NCBI GenBank assembly: GCA_949825065.1
Contig: OX463845.1
Location: 24,530,728 to 24,594,727 of the forward strand
Length of the DNA stretch: 64,000 nucleotides
Source of the DNA: Odontocerum albicorne
Taxonomy: Eukaryota; Arthropoda; Insecta; Trichoptera; Odontoceridae
Direction: 5' to 3'
In this document: piece after piece, positions 1 to 27,143 of the stretch
How positions within the stretch are numbered: position 1 is the stretch's first letter
Layout: each line of letters starts with the position of its first letter
Notes under the pieces: model-generated
Database searches by the model: none
Seen by the model: the letters and a program-made list of their open reading frames with translations, nothing else
What the model was told of the DNA's origin: nothing
Position numbers and translations under genes: made by a program

Positions 1-458
1 CCGTGGAGGAAGATCATCGGTAACAACGAAAATTATTTAACGGAATAATATTGTATAGTTTTTGTTTAAATGAATTTTTTGTCGCATTAAAAATATTGTC
101 ATTTCTTTCCGCTTTACCTTATATATTAGTATACTACAGTGGTGGTGTTTAAAAGGAAGGACATGTGTTGAAGCGTATTGATATTCAAAGCAATGAGGAA
201 TTATAAATTATGCGAAAACTGGAGATAAGCATTCGATCACTGATGATTATAAAGGCTTTTCACTCTTATATCTTCCAGAATTCGATTAATTTGGTCCGAT
301 ATTTCATTTTGAACACCCAGCTCTGCCTCTCTTGAAATGCTCTGGTTGGTGAACATATTGTATAAAATACTGTCACAATATTAAAATATAATATGCATCA
401 TGTTGCTTTATTAATACTTAGTACCAATATATAATATTATATATTTTCCGAATAGTAA

Positions 459-13494
<13,036 letters not shown>

Positions 13495-14514
13495 GTATAC
13501 ATATATACCTCTATACATATATAAACCTTGTGATTTAATCCTTTTATGTGTTTTAAAGTAGTACCTTTTATCATTCCATTATTTATATATTTGTTTTCAT
13601 ATATATTTAGAAAGCTCCCTTAATAACTGACTCATTATTTAATAATATTCAGTATATTTTAATGAAATCAGTGACTATTCTATTCTAATCGTATTTGTTG
13701 ATATTTTTCCCACCCACTGTTAATTAATCTAATGCTTTTTACTGTCAACATTTAAACCAAACTATTGAGTATTTCATATAATTAATCCTTTTTTTTTATT
13801 TCTATTCGTATTTTTTCATATAATTTCAATTAATCCTTAATAATACATCAGAAATGGAAGGAATTAATCTGATTTCATAATCGACAACATTTTTACCATT
13901 TTGCTTTCTCGGCACTACTGCCAGAGTTTGTATTTAATTAAAATGTACCACCGGGAATGTGTTACTTTTCAAAATAAAAAATATTTTGAAGAAATATTGT
14001 TAAAATATTTTGGTGACTCGTGGATTGATAATTATTCTTTTGTATTTGGAAATATGAAGCAAATATATTTTGGTCTATAATTTGTTTAAAAAAACTATCA
14101 TTGAATAAAAATTGATATCTTTTGAATAAAGTTCGTGATAATGTGGTATGTTTGTCTGTACCTCTATGTCTTAATCTTAAATTTTCTTGTGATTGGAATA
14201 AATGTTACATTCCGTTTTATTTTAATAATCTAAAAATTCCTATTGATTTTTGATTGTTACACATTTAAAAATGAATGTTAGACATATGATCTAACAATAA
14301 CTTATATCAATATTTGTTTTAATAAAAAATATTTATCCAGCAATGAAATTGTGTAGTTTTATTCATCTCTATAGAAAACATTAACATGTTTTATAACAAA
14401 TGTAATCTGTTCTTAGTTAACAAGCAATCTAAAATCACTCAATAATGAGCAGTGGAATTACAAATTGTATTGTTGAACATAAGTATGTATGTATAACATA
14501 TGTATATATATATA
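13495..14514. other. AT-rich intergenic DNA; nothing recognised
   Basis: No open frame, repeat or exon could be supported. A short run of (TA) at 14502-14514 precedes the next element and is its likely target. Confidence 0.5.
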
Positions 14515-15718
<1,204 letters not shown>

Positions 15719-15918
15719 NNNNNNNNNNNNNNNNNNNNNNNNNNNNNNNNNNNNNNNNNNNNNNNNNNNNNNNNNNNNNNNNNNNNNNNNNNNNNNNNNN
15801 NNNNNNNNNNNNNNNNNNNNNNNNNNNNNNNNNNNNNNNNNNNNNNNNNNNNNNNNNNNNNNNNNNNNNNNNNNNNNNNNNNNNNNNNNNNNNNNNNNNN
15901 NNNNNNNNNNNNNNNNNN
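15719..15918. other. Assembly gap (200 N)
   Basis: A run of N of round length, between (TA)n and a tetranucleotide repeat. The true gap size is unknown. Confidence 0.99.
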
Positions 15919-16027
15919 ATACATACATACATACATACATACATACATACATACATACATACATACATACATACATACATACATACATACATACATACAT
16001 GCATGCATGCATGCATGCATGCATACA

Positions 16028-16056
<29 letters not shown>
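15919..16056. repeat. (ATAC)n / (ATGC)n microsatellite
   Basis: Tandem ATAC units, with a central block of GCATGCATGC units at about 15999-16022. Spurious Met-Tyr-Val-Cys frames arise from it. Confidence 0.98.
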
Positions 16057-16059
<3 letters not shown>

Positions 16060-16084
16060 CACATGTTTTGCTTTTTTTTTCTAA

Positions 16085-16240
16085 ATATCACGCCATTTCC
16101 CTGCTGGTGTAGGCAGAGAGAATAGACTGCTAGACTTTCTTATCTCAACACACATTCTTAGCCTACCATTAACTTCTATTTCTCGGAATTTCTACATTTC
16201 CTTCTTTCCAGCAACCAGCAAAAAAGAATCAACCTCTTCA
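16085..16240 (-). pseudogene. LINE 3'-terminal remnant
   Basis: On the minus strand the sequence reads DKKV*QSILSAY, like the terminal DRKMWRSILSA block of the LINE remnants at 36780-37160 and 46670-47057. It is short and heavily decayed. Confidence 0.45.
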
Positions 16241-16488
16241 AAAAACTCGAAAGCAAAATAATTAAAAAATATTATTAAAATTACCTATTGATTTGTTAGT
16301 ATAAAAATTATTTTAATTTTTACCTCAAGTTTAATACAACAATATTTAAAATACAAATTATAAGAAGAAAAAACAAATCGCTCATGATAAAAATTTTCCC
16401 AAGAACTAATCCTTCGGCAATTGACCATTTTCATTGATTTAAAAATGAAAAGCGCTATTCATGTTTTAAACCAATTAGTTACCAAATA

Positions 16489-17406
16489 CGAGGCATATCC
16501 AGAAACTAAGTGTACTGAATTTTTGTAGGTTACAATTTTTTTTATTTAAACAAAAAAATTACGTGGTTACCTATGTAAGCTATTTTTCGACATAGTCGCC
16601 ATTCCTCTCAATGCTGGTGAAGCGGGGTATCAACTTTTTGATGCCTTCCTCGAAGTAGTTTCCCGCCAACCCCTCCGTCCACTTCTCCACCTCCTCATTT
16701 ACCTCCTCGTCTGTTGAAAACCTTTTTCCACCCATGTGCAGCTTCAGGGAGGTAAAGAGATAGTAATCTGAAGGTGCTAGGTCAGGGGAATGCGCGGGAT
16801 GGTTCAGGACATCCCATTTAAACGAGGCGAGCAGTTCCGTCTGTCATTGTCATGCAGCAGGCAGACTCCCTTTGTCAGCATGCCTCTCTTGTTCTGAATC
16901 GCCCTTTGCAATTTTTTTAGGGTCTCACAGTATCTTGCAGAGTTGATAGTCTCCCCTTGAGGCATATATTCAATTAAAATTATGCCTTGACAGTCCCAAA
17001 ACACGGATGCCATGATTTTCTTGGCTGAAATTGTGGTTTTGAACTTTTTGGCGGAGGGTGAAGAGGTGTGACGCCACTGTTGAGACTGCCTTTTGGTTTC
17101 AGGCGTGTAGTGTGCAACCCAAGTTTCATCTCCAGTAATGATGGAGCGGAGAAATTCATCTCCATGAAGTTTGCAGCGCCTCAAAAACTCTTGCCCGGCC
17201 TCCACTCGATTCAACTTGGCAGGAGATTCGATTGACATTTTTCACGAAACGTGTTGTCGCGTCGACACTTCTCAACGTACTGACCTCGAACCGGTCTCGT
17301 TGTGGAGGGGAAGGGTCAGGCTACACGGAAGTGTAGCCAACATGTCGAAAATAAAATCCATCCGGTCGTGAGAGCCTCAGTACACTTACTTTCTGGATAC
17401 GCCTCG
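16489..17406 (-). mobile_element. mariner element (918 bp), N-terminal part deleted
   Basis: About 30-bp inverted repeats (cgaggc(a/g)tatccagaaa at both ends) with flanking TA at 16487-16488 and 17407-17408. It is shorter than the family norm of about 1.3 kb. Confidence 0.93.
16580..17238 (-). pseudogene. mariner transposase relic lacking the HTH domain
   Basis: The frame opens as MSIESPAKLNRVEAGQEF and carries TGDETWVAHYTPE (first catalytic Asp), ASVFWDCQGIILIEY, and LLHDN (second Asp). A deletion and frameshift follow at about 16850. Reading resumes as NHPAHSPDLAPSDYYLF with the third Asp intact and runs to a stop at 16580-16582. The DNA-binding N terminus is absent. It is not functional as it stands. 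Confidence 0.9.
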
Positions 17407-18410
17407 TACATAAATTCTGTATTTCTGTTGTTCAGTACCTAAACTCTGTTTAGTAAATTCATTTGGCAATTGCGCAACTTTTTGTCGAATTTAAAAATTG
17501 GGTAATTTCCAGCATTAGGCGTAACAGATACAACACTGAGAACTGTAATTTATGGATCTGCGCATCTAAAATATGTTTTTAAGAGTGAAAACCTAAGAAT
17601 GGAAGGAGAAAATAAAAAGTGGAAGTTGCTAAATAATTTATTAGTAGTCTTCTAGTACATAAGACACAATAGTTTTGACTAGTGTGTAGGCAATCCAGTC
17701 CACATCCTTTACAATTCTTTTATTAGTACTAAGTAAAATACATATAAAATGTTCAAAATATTATTTGTTCCTAGAAACTGCACAATAAGAAATTTCCCAA
17801 TTAATTGGAATGTGATTCATTCATCCATTAACAAATAAATTTGAAGGTATAAAAGAAATTAATACATATCATTGCAAAATATTTAGCCCAAAAAAATAAA
17901 TAAATTTCCTGAAACAAATAAAATTAAACCAATAAAATATTTCTAAAAAAATTAATGTAAATATAAAAATCTCTAAAACGGTGTAAAATGTCAGTCAATG
18001 ATTTAAAAAAAATGGACAATTTAAAATGGAAAGTTAAATATCAACTTGCATGTTAATTTTTTTTAAATAAAACTTATATTTATTTAGAAAATTTCACATA
18101 CGGACACAGGAAGCAAAATGACAGTGACTGAAAAAAATTAAATGCAGCTCTTGAAAATATATTATTCAGGATATTTTTGCTATTCAAAATATCTATGAAT
18201 AGTACATTAAACAATATTGTTGCTGGATCAAGATAAAAGTTTTCAAGTTTCATAAATAAGTGGCCAATGAAAGTGAGAGTATAATTTTACTATTATAATT
18301 CTATATTAATGCCTATGAATATTTAGAAATTTTATTTTCCACGTGTACATCTGCATATTTGAAAATTAATACATATGTATTTTTAAAAAGGATATAATAT
18401 TACGAGACAA

Positions 18411-18490
18411 TTTAACCAAAAATATTGATGTAGGTGTCACTAACATTCAATTTAACCAAAAATATTGATGTAGGTGTCACTAACATTCAA
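18411..18490. repeat. Exact 40-bp tandem duplication
   Basis: The unit beginning tttaaccaaaaatattgatg and ending tcactaacattcaa occurs twice back to back without a mismatch, suggesting a recent duplication. Confidence 0.98.
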
Positions 18491-18491
18491 A

Positions 18492-18576
18492 TACCTCACC
18501 TGATGGAGACGTGAACCCTGCACCAGCATGGTTCTGTGAAGTGGACATATTTTCACACTGGTGTATACTGCTTCGA
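18492..18576 (-). other. Possible exon with a good donor, frame uncertain
   Basis: On the minus strand a less AT-rich segment ends ctccatcag|gtgagg, a good donor. Two frames are open. One reads SVKICPLHRTMLVQGSRLHQ and would accept the upstream phase-1 exons if the acceptor is tattcgaag; the other reads NHAGAGFTSPS. I cannot tell whether it belongs to the CARMIL-like gene or is a repeat. Confidence 0.2.
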
Positions 18577-20139
18577 ATAAGGAGTTCACCACAATATTCC
18601 AAGAAAGAGAGAGAGAGCTACTAATAATAATCAAATTAGATTTAAATTTAATATTTTTGATTATATAACTATGATCAATATCCCACATGATTTAAAGTCA
18701 TAGTTATCCTTTGTCACCCAAAATTATACTAATGTATTCGCTTTTCTAGGGTGAAATGGGATTCAAACCAGAATGACTTAGTAAAAAATAGACCTTACAC
18801 AAATAACACACTGCTGCAGTTCCCGTAAGATTTCTATAGTGGCCAGTAATTCACATATCCAATTATAATGGAAAGTTAAATACTGGTATTTTCTAACTGA
18901 TTGATCTAAACCAAGTAATGAAAAAAATTCTAGTTTTTAAATATCAAACATATTTTTGCCAGAACTATCCTTATTAACTTGGAAGCTTTTACCATTAACC
19001 CAACGATATGTAAGATCAAAAAAATATCCAAATGACAATAAATGATTTTATCTTAATGGTAATGATTAAATTATAGATACTTTATTTTATAAATAAATCA
19101 ATCACAACTTGGAGTTACATGTAAATAGAATCTAAATAAAAATTAAAAATAAACCAACAATAAAAATTAAACTTATCTATAATATATAAAATGGAATCAT
19201 TGATGAAAGCTTAATCTAAAGATTTGGCCTATTAAATATGTATAATATAATGGAATACACTTCCGATTTAATACAAGGGGAAAAAGTAATATTATTTGAC
19301 CTTCTAATCGATGCTTGCCAATGAAAAAACTCAAATTTTATTTTATCGTCTCATTATTTACAAGCGCAACATTGCATTTACTTTGAAATATATTAAAACA
19401 AATCTTCTTAAAAAGTGTGTACAGCCAAATTTATTTTTGTAGAATTTTGTATTGAAATTAAACTGATTCAATACCATTTTGTATGTACACTAAACGTCTC
19501 TAAACACAACGCAAAATATTCCTTACAATTTATTATGAATTTCAAACAATTAAATGCTAGGAAGCTTACTAGACATGGTAAAATTTTCTCATGCAATAAT
19601 GACTGTGCATGAATGTCCATACAAAAATTGTTTATCTATAATTGTATCAAATTGTACGATGCATCGCCAGTTATCCATAAATTTATCCACTGATTAAAAA
19701 AGAAATACCAAGTTATTGAAAATTTTCATCCAATTAAACAATTTGAGAATGCAAGGAAAGAAAGGGAGACACGTTTAAAGTAATTTCATCGATTGGATAT
19801 TGAATTAAAACTGAATGAAACAAAAAAATTATTGGATTAACAATTAGAAATTTGAACTAATCGCCTGATAGTATATTTAACAGCTTTAATCTCATTAGTA
19901 GATTACATCCTTTTTTAATGCAACCATCACACTGCTACATAAACCTGGGGGACTTATTGCCACATGATAATTTATTACAACCAACCAGAAATATGTTAAT
20001 AATTAGAAATAGACCCTTTTTTTGGATTCCATTCAGAATTGAACCTAAAACCATGAAAAAAATTATTTGAAAATCAATGCACATTACAAGTACTTGAAAA
20101 TCAATGAACCATCGACATTCTCTGAAAATAAAACTGACA

Positions 20140-20792
20140 TCAAAAGGCTTAAAAGGCGAAGGTATACTGTGTTAAGAAAAAACACCTCGGTGTGTTATCT
20201 GCTATGAATTTTTTTTCATTGGCGAGTATGAAGCCTTTTAAGTTGTTGCAGCATTTGCAAACGAAGCACCACACGCTGAAAGATATGAGTGAATTTTTTT
20301 CAAAAACTAAGGAACATAAGTCGACAAAGAATGACAAAATTTGTAAGCTGCATACAATACATGAGACTTTATTGTTACTTGTAGCTATCAATATGGTTGC
20401 TTTGATGATAAGCCCTAAAGATGCTAACAAATTAAAAACAGCGGAATTACACAGCATTGCGCAGCAAATACGGCTTAATAGTAAATCATTTTCACTCAAA
20501 AATGATTTACTATTAAGTGTATTTTCAACAGAATCATGTTTTCATTTATTGACCACCAACAAACATGCTCAATTTATCCCTTAAAACATATTTGTATACA
20601 TTTTAAACTTTTAAGTAAATATTTTTGTGATTTTATTTAAAAAAGAATATAAATGCTTTTTGTTAGTATGTAAATTGATGTTTTATTTATATATGTATTT
20701 CATAACTTATAAAACACAGTCGTTGCGATAATACCCCATCTAAACTTTGTCGACCCCCCTGGGAGTCATGACTCACTAGTTGGGAACCACTG
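20140..20792 (+). pseudogene. hAT transposon relic with BED zinc finger, ZBED5/Buster-like
   Basis: Broken frames show CVIC, then (after a shift at a T run) SMKPFKLLQHLQTKHHTLKD. Together these are the C-x2-C and H-x4-H of a BED finger followed by the usual linker. KLHTIHETLLLLVAINMVAL follows, like the region after the finger in hAT transposases. The catalytic part is gone. The right end reads actagttgggaaccactg, like a hAT terminal repeat. No left terminal repeat was found. Confidence 0.7.
20474..20517. repeat. Perfect 19-bp inverted repeat with 6-nt loop
   Basis: cttaatagtaaatcatttt at 20474-20492 is exactly complementary to 20499-20517, with loop cactca. It sits inside the hAT-derived frame and could form a hairpin. 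Confidence 0.95.
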
Positions 20793-20810
20793 TTCCACAT
20801 CACCAATATA

Positions 20811-22930
20811 CAGTTAGCTCTCGACTTACAACGGAGACCAAAATTATAAAATAATGTGTGCGCCTTAGTGTAATTGGTGCGTGCACCTTAACTAATATGA
20901 TGCAATCGATTGCATCATCTTTATGTAAACAGCGTCAGTTCGTCACCTTCCGTGCGCCCGAAAGGTTTGACAAATTGACGGTTGATTACTCTCTTTTTAT
21001 ATTTAGAGTTATTGAATTGTTTGATTTTTCAATCCCAAAATGTCAAATAAAAATAAAAGAAAAACGATTGATTTAGAGAAAAAAATTTAAATAATAAACC
21101 AGTATGAGTGCGGCAAAACAGTGTCGGACTTATCACGGGAACTTAAATTGTCCCATTCAACCGTGTCAACTATAATAAAGGACAAAAAACGAATTCTCGA
21201 AGCAGTAAAAAAATTGGTATCAGTAAAATCGACGATTATTACTAAACAACGAAATGGACTGATACATGAAATGGAAAAATATTTGAAGATTTGGATGGAG
21301 GATTTATTACAAAAGAATGTTCCACTTAATTTCATAACCATCCAAACTAAAGCACGTAGTCTTTTAGAAGATTTAAAGAAAATGAACGGTGATAACTGCA
21401 ACCAAAGTTTTAATGCAAGCTCCGGTTGGTTTGAAAGATTCAAAAGACGTGAAAGCTACCATAATGTAAAGATTTGTGGAGAGGCAGCAAGTGCAGATCT
21501 AAAAGCTGCCGAAGAATTTAAAGATAATTTGGAAGCGATGATCGAAAAAGAAAAGTATTCACAGGAGCAAATTTTCAACGTCGATGAGACAGCTCTTTTT
21601 TGGAAGAGAATGCCAGAACGAACATATATACATCAAGAAGCCAAATGCATGCCCGGATTTAAAGCAATCAAAGACCGTTTGACCCTTCTGTTGGGTGGAA
21701 ATGTCGCCGGATTTAAATTGAAGCCACTTTTGATATATAATTCAAAAAACCCATGAGCCTTCAAGGGAATCGATAAGTCTACTTTGCCGCTACATTATCG
21801 TTGGAACAAAAAAGCATGGATGACACAATATCTTTTCCAAGACTGGTTTGACAAATGTTTTATTCCTGAAGTAAAAAAATATTGCGAAGAAAAAGAAATA
21901 GATTTTAAAATATTGCTGATTATTGACAACGCTCCGGGTCATCCTCCCAACTTAGTTGAATCCCATCCAAACATAAAAGTTATTTATTTACCTCCCAACA
22001 CTACAAGCATTTTACAGCCGATGGATCAAGGGGGTATTGCTAACTTTAAATTGCATTATTTAAGAATAACTTTTGCCCAAGCAATTGAAGGAATAGAAAA
22101 AAACCAGACTTTGAGAGAATTTTGGAAAAACTATAACATCTTTCGAGCAATTAAAAATATCTCAGAAGGATGGTCAAATGTAACGACATCATGTATGAAT
22201 GGCATATGGAACAAACTATTAAAACGTAATAATAATATGAATTTTAATAGAGAAAATGAAGTAGGAGAAGTAACTAATATCATTGTACAATTTGCTCAAA
22301 AATTTAATCTGGAAGTTGACAGGGAAGATATAATTCAACTTTTAGAAAATGATGATGAAGAGCTCACAAATCAAGATTTGATTGAGATTGAGGAGGAACG
22401 TGCTATAGAAAAAAAATCAAAAGAATTAAAAGAACTAGATGAATACCATGAACTACCTAAAAACTTTGTGCTTAAAGACATGGCTGCAGCTTTTAGCCAA
22501 ATCAACAATGGAATCCGACAATTTGAAAATATGAACCCAGACACCGATAGATCTTCGAAGGTACGCCGCCTAATTCAGCAAGCACTCGCCTGTTATAATG
22601 AAATTTATAAAGAAAAGAAAAAGCAAACTTGTATACAAACAAATCTGGATACGTTTGTGAGAAACATAAACCCCACTACTACAATCACTGAGTCACCTAT
22701 GGATATTAGTATGTACAGATGATGAAAATACTACAGAATAATTTTGTAAATATATATTATTCATTATTATATATACATATAGTACATATTCTGAAATAAA
22801 TACTACTAACGTACTACCCACTTTTTATGTCTATTATTTTTAATTTTTTGTATTAAATTCAACTTACAACCATTTCGACTTACGTCCTAGGTGGCGGAAC
22901 AGAACCCCGTCGTAAGTCGAGAACTAACTG
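20811..22930 (+). mobile_element. Tigger element, copy 2, nearly full length (2.1 kb)
   Basis: Terminal repeats cagttagctctcgacttaca and the complement of cagttagttctcgacttacg, with TA at 20809-20810 and 22931-22932. It contains a complete-length transposase frame broken only by two stops. It belongs to a different subfamily from copies 1, 3 and 4. Confidence 0.95.
21040..22722 (+). pseudogene. Tigger transposase, full length with two premature stops
   Basis: The ATG at 21040 begins MSNKNKRKTIDLEKKI. One frame then runs 561 codons to 22722, with in-frame stops only at 21088-21090 (TAA) and 21754-21756 (TGA, probably from CGA). The order is: N-terminal Psq/CENP-B HTH (ELKLSHSTVSTIIKDKKRI), second HTH region ending GWFERFKRR, then the DDE domain with FNVDETALFW, LLIIDNAPGHPPN and SILQPMDQGG, each carrying a catalytic Asp. 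A charged tail ends with QTNLDTFV, a PIP-box-like motif. Known Tigger/pogo transposases move elements into TA sites. Confidence 0.93.
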
Positions 22931-23164
22931 TACTAATAAACAAATTAATCTATCTCTGCCTCAAATAGTAAATGAGAAGAATTCTCATGCAACAGATTGA
23001 AATTGTCTTAAAAAATTTAGGAAGTAAAAATATTTTTGTAATTTGTAAAAAAAAATCCTATTTCATTGCATTTCATGGAAGAAAATACTTGCAAACTCAT
23101 ACGAAATTCACCTAAAAATAGATAGATTCAACAAGACCAAAAATCTAACAGAAAAACGAGAATA

Positions 23165-24640
23165 CAGTAAGTCGTCGGCTTACGACTGTTCCACTTTACG
23201 ACCACAATCCGCGATCGGTTGTCCGCCTGCGCTAAGCGTGGCGCTAGCAGTCCATGTACGCTACATATTGTATTACTATGCGCATGTGCGCGTAGCGGTC
23301 AGTATTAGTTGCGGCTTCGTCCAATAAGCACGTGTTGTCTTGTTATAAGCATTTTTTAAGTCCTTCCGAGATGTCTACAAAAAGGAAAATGTCAATTTCT
23401 CAACCTGACAAGAAGCAAAGAAAGACTATTGATTTGAAAACAAAAATTATGGTAATTAAGCAGTACGAAGGAGGAAAAAAAGTGAATGCCATTGCGAGTG
23501 ATTTGATGCTATCACACTCTACTGTGTCGACAATTATGAAGGACAAAGAAAGGATTCGTGAAGCTGTGATTGGTTCCGCACCTATGCAGTCGACAGTTAT
23601 AACCAAGCAACGAATTGGTCCCATCCACAGAATGGAGAAACTGTTGCATATTTGGATGGAAGATCAAATTAAAAAATGCACACCGTTATCCCTTTTTATT
23701 GTGCAGACAAAGGCTAGAAGTTTATTTGGGACTTTGACGTGCCGGAGACGACTATAGTAAAGAATTTGTAGCAAGTACTGGCTGGTTCAAGAGATTTAAG
23801 AAAAGATTTCAGTTGCATAATGTTCGAGTGACTGGAGAAGCAGAGAGTGCAGACAAAGAAGGAGCTCGGAACTTTGTTGATAGTCTTGATAAAATAATAA
23901 CGGATGAAGGGTATCTACCGGAGCAAATTTTTCTGTCTTTAGAGTGTGAGGTCGAAGACATCGAGGAATTATTAGAGCATGAGTCTGGAGAACTTACGAA
24001 TGAATAACTTATCGAATTGGAAGAAGAAAAAGTAGCGGAAGAAGAAAGAAGGGAAGCAGAAAAAGAACAGGAGGAGGAGTCAGAAAGAAAATTCACCGTT
24101 AAGGGCCTATCCGAAGGTTTACATCTTCTGAATAAACTTCTTGAATGTTTTGATGAGATGGACCCAAATATTGAACGATTTGCAAGCATTGAACGGATGG
24201 CCCACGACGTGTTTTGACCATATCGTGAAATATACGAGGAGAAGAAGAAGCAAACAATCCAGACAAAGCTCACCATGTTTATGCAAAAAAATAAACATGC
24301 TCCCAGTAAAAAGTTTATGTGTATAACAAACACCTGTAACAAATGTAAAAATAAAAAACAAAGCAATACGTAAATATATTCGAATATCAGGTATGCTGAT
24401 ATGATATGATAAAGAAAACAAAGACAAACTCAATAATAAAAAAAGAAACCATAGAGAAACCCGATAAATGACAGTGATGATACACTGATTATAACAAGAA
24501 CATAGAAAACAGTCTTAAAATATCCTCACGCACTATAATTTACATATGTACGGAAATTATTGCATAAGCCGACTTACGGCCAGATCAACCTACGACCTGT
24601 TTATCGGAACCGAGTGCGGTCATAAGTCGACGAATACCTG
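23165..24640 (+). mobile_element. Tigger element, copy 3 (1.5 kb), catalytic core deleted
   Basis: Inverted ends CAGTAAGTCGTCGGCTTACG and the complement of CAGGTATTCGTCGACTTATG, with TA at 23163-23164 and 24641-24642. Sequence and protein match copies 1 and 4. Confidence 0.93.
23371..24372 (+). pseudogene. Tigger transposase relic, copy 3
   Basis: The ATG at 23371 gives MSTKRKMSISQPDKKQRKTI and a good N-terminal HTH (DLMLSHSTVSTIMKDKERI). A frameshift at about 23740 is followed by STGWFKRFKKRFQLHNVRV. At about 23937 the frame jumps from EGYLPEQIF straight to LSLECEVEDIEELL, removing the whole DDE core. Further stops lie at 24004 and 24214. The tail ends QTKLTMFM, PIP-box-like. Confidence 0.9.
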
Positions 24641-27143
24641 TAGTAACTTTATCTGTCTTACTCCTTATCCAATAAAAAATATTTAAATATTGGATATTTA
24701 TTTCGCCTTCTTTTTTTGAAAGACTGAATGTTTAAAAAATACTGTGCTAAAATTATGATTTGATTGAGAAATATGGATGGATCAATTAATTAACTTGTTT
24801 GTAACAGACTCGTAAATATTAAAATCAGAGTGTTTTTTTAATGGAATTTTATATTAAATTATATTAAGCTATTTTGGCAATCATAAACTATATTGATGAG
24901 TTTAGAAAACATTTAATCATATTTAATTATTAATAAACTTATGCATGTTCAAAGTGGTAACTTGAATTGTTTATCAAGCACTATAGAAAAATATTTCTCA
25001 AAAATGAAAGATTTTTTTATTTATGTTTCCTTGATATATCAGTATTTTTTTCTTGTATTTAAATTAAGTCTAAAACAGGCTAAAAATGATTTGATTTAAA
25101 ATATTTCTCATTGAACATATATATTCATTAAATTGGTTAAATTATTGTATTTTATTTACAGAGTATGTGTATATAATATATTAGTACAAAAATCCTTTAT
25201 TTTATGTATCCACAGAAAAGAAAAATATGGATTACTTAATGAATAAGTTTTGATTTGAGTTTATCTTAGTGCACAATTTAGCACAATTTATTTCTCACCC
25301 AAGTAAACAATGCAAGTTGAATAATGATGGTATTTAGAATAAACATTCTGGTGTACATACAAACATTGGAATTCCAGCAAAAATTATGAATAATTATAAA
25401 CAGATAGTAAATGTGAAAAACATATCAATACTGATTAAAATGAATACGCTAGTGATAGCACATATAACTGATTTATTACTGGTGTGCACTTTATTTACAA
25501 TATTTTTGTATTTACACAAATTTGTGCAAATAAACATTTCAAAATATATTTATCAAATATTCAATATCCACTTTAAAACATTTGATATTGACATTATATA
25601 TAATCCACACTCCAAAAAATTGTGTAAATGGCATTTTTATATTTCTTTCCTGAATAATTAGCATTTAAATACATAAAGTAATCTGCGTTTTTATAAAGTT
25701 TTCTTAGCAAGAAAAAAATTTAAAAATAGGAAGCTCTCAATAGTTTACAAATTTATTATAAGTCCTCATAACACTATTTCAATCCCAATCAACACGAGTA
25801 AGATCATATACAGTATTTTACAAGGGGAATGTTTACAGGCTTAGGATTCGTTCAAGATATTACATTTTATTATTTAGTATGGCAATCGACAAAATGTAAA
25901 AAAAGTCGAGTTAATAATTAAAATGCTTGTTTAATAGCACCAAAATAAAATAGGTTGTAAAAATATAATTTAACAAAACTAAAAAAAAACATTGTATCCA
26001 GTTTTTTAATGAATCACAAAAAATGTGAAAATTCTTATAATAAAATCCTTAGTTAATATAATCAAAATTCAAAAGTTATGGTCTCACTTTCATGTCGCAT
26101 ATTTTATAATAAAATAGAGAAAGTTAAAATATAACTGTTATACATATCTTGTTGATTTTTCTCAATTATTTTTCCTAGTAAATAAAATTTTCAAAAGTCA
26201 ATGAAACAACAAAGAATAATTTTCATCAAATATGTATATGTATAATTATTGACTTTCTCTGCATGTCAGCTGAAAACAGCTGAATTATTCAAATTTAAAA
26301 GCAATAAAAGAATAATGCATTGATTAAATAGAGGCTGTTAAATAAACAAATAATTTTTACATAATAATGTTTGCGAACTTCTAAAAAATATTAAACTATT
26401 GGTTTGGTGTGTACTTTTTCATATTTCATTAATAAATTACCAGATATAAAGCGAGACCAAATTTGAATGAAATTTAAACACATTCAAAGAATAATTATAA
26501 ATTTTGAAAATTAAAAACACATCACAATTTATTTCCACCCATCCTTTATTTTACAAATTACTTTTCTTGTTTTCTTGGTTCAAAAATATATTTTATATCT
26601 TTGGTTGAGCAAACAATTCAGTTTATCTATAATTAATTCAGATAAATTTAATTTATCATGAAGTTACTGATAATTAAAAAGTATTAATAAAAATGTATAC
26701 TATAGTAAATTGTTGTTAATCTTATGCAATTTTCTTTCAGTATAGAAGAGAATATTAAATTAAAACTTATGATTAAAACTGGCAAAGATTTGTCTTGGCA
26801 TACGTTAGTCTGCTTTTTCTACAGTAGATAATTATTCAATTCTTAAAATGTTATGATTTTAATATAATAATGTTAATAAGATATTAGTTTTATTAACTAT
26901 AAAAAAACTTATTATCACAATATCATATTTATAATATCTAATTGACTCCATTAAAAAGAAAAATAAACAAGTAAAAAAATTACATTCAATCACTCAAACA
27001 CGTCATGGTCCAATATTCTCCATATGTTTACTTACAAATGGACCGAATATTAGTCTTTATATTTTTTATGGACTGGCAATCATTCGCACCCTAGTTTTTA
27101 AAAACCAATTCATTATCTGATATTTTATTTAATATTGTATAAA
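24641..27143. other. 2.5 kb AT-rich DNA; no feature seen
   Basis: Very AT-rich. I saw no convincing exon, TE motif or terminal repeat on either strand. A 91-codon open frame at 25386-25661 is low-complexity AT translation. Confidence 0.5.

Larger units (their letters stand above)
17407..20139. other. AT-rich DNA between the convergent genes
   Basis: No gene was found. It holds a 40-bp tandem duplication at 18411-18490 and, just beside it, a weak exon candidate on the minus strand. The 3' end of the CARMIL-like gene could lie here or further right. Confidence 0.45.

Noticed and set aside
18452..18688. 78-codon minus-strand frame as a stand-alone gene
   Set aside because: It includes AT-rich sequence and the 40-bp duplicate and has no family resemblance; at most part is a spliced exon.
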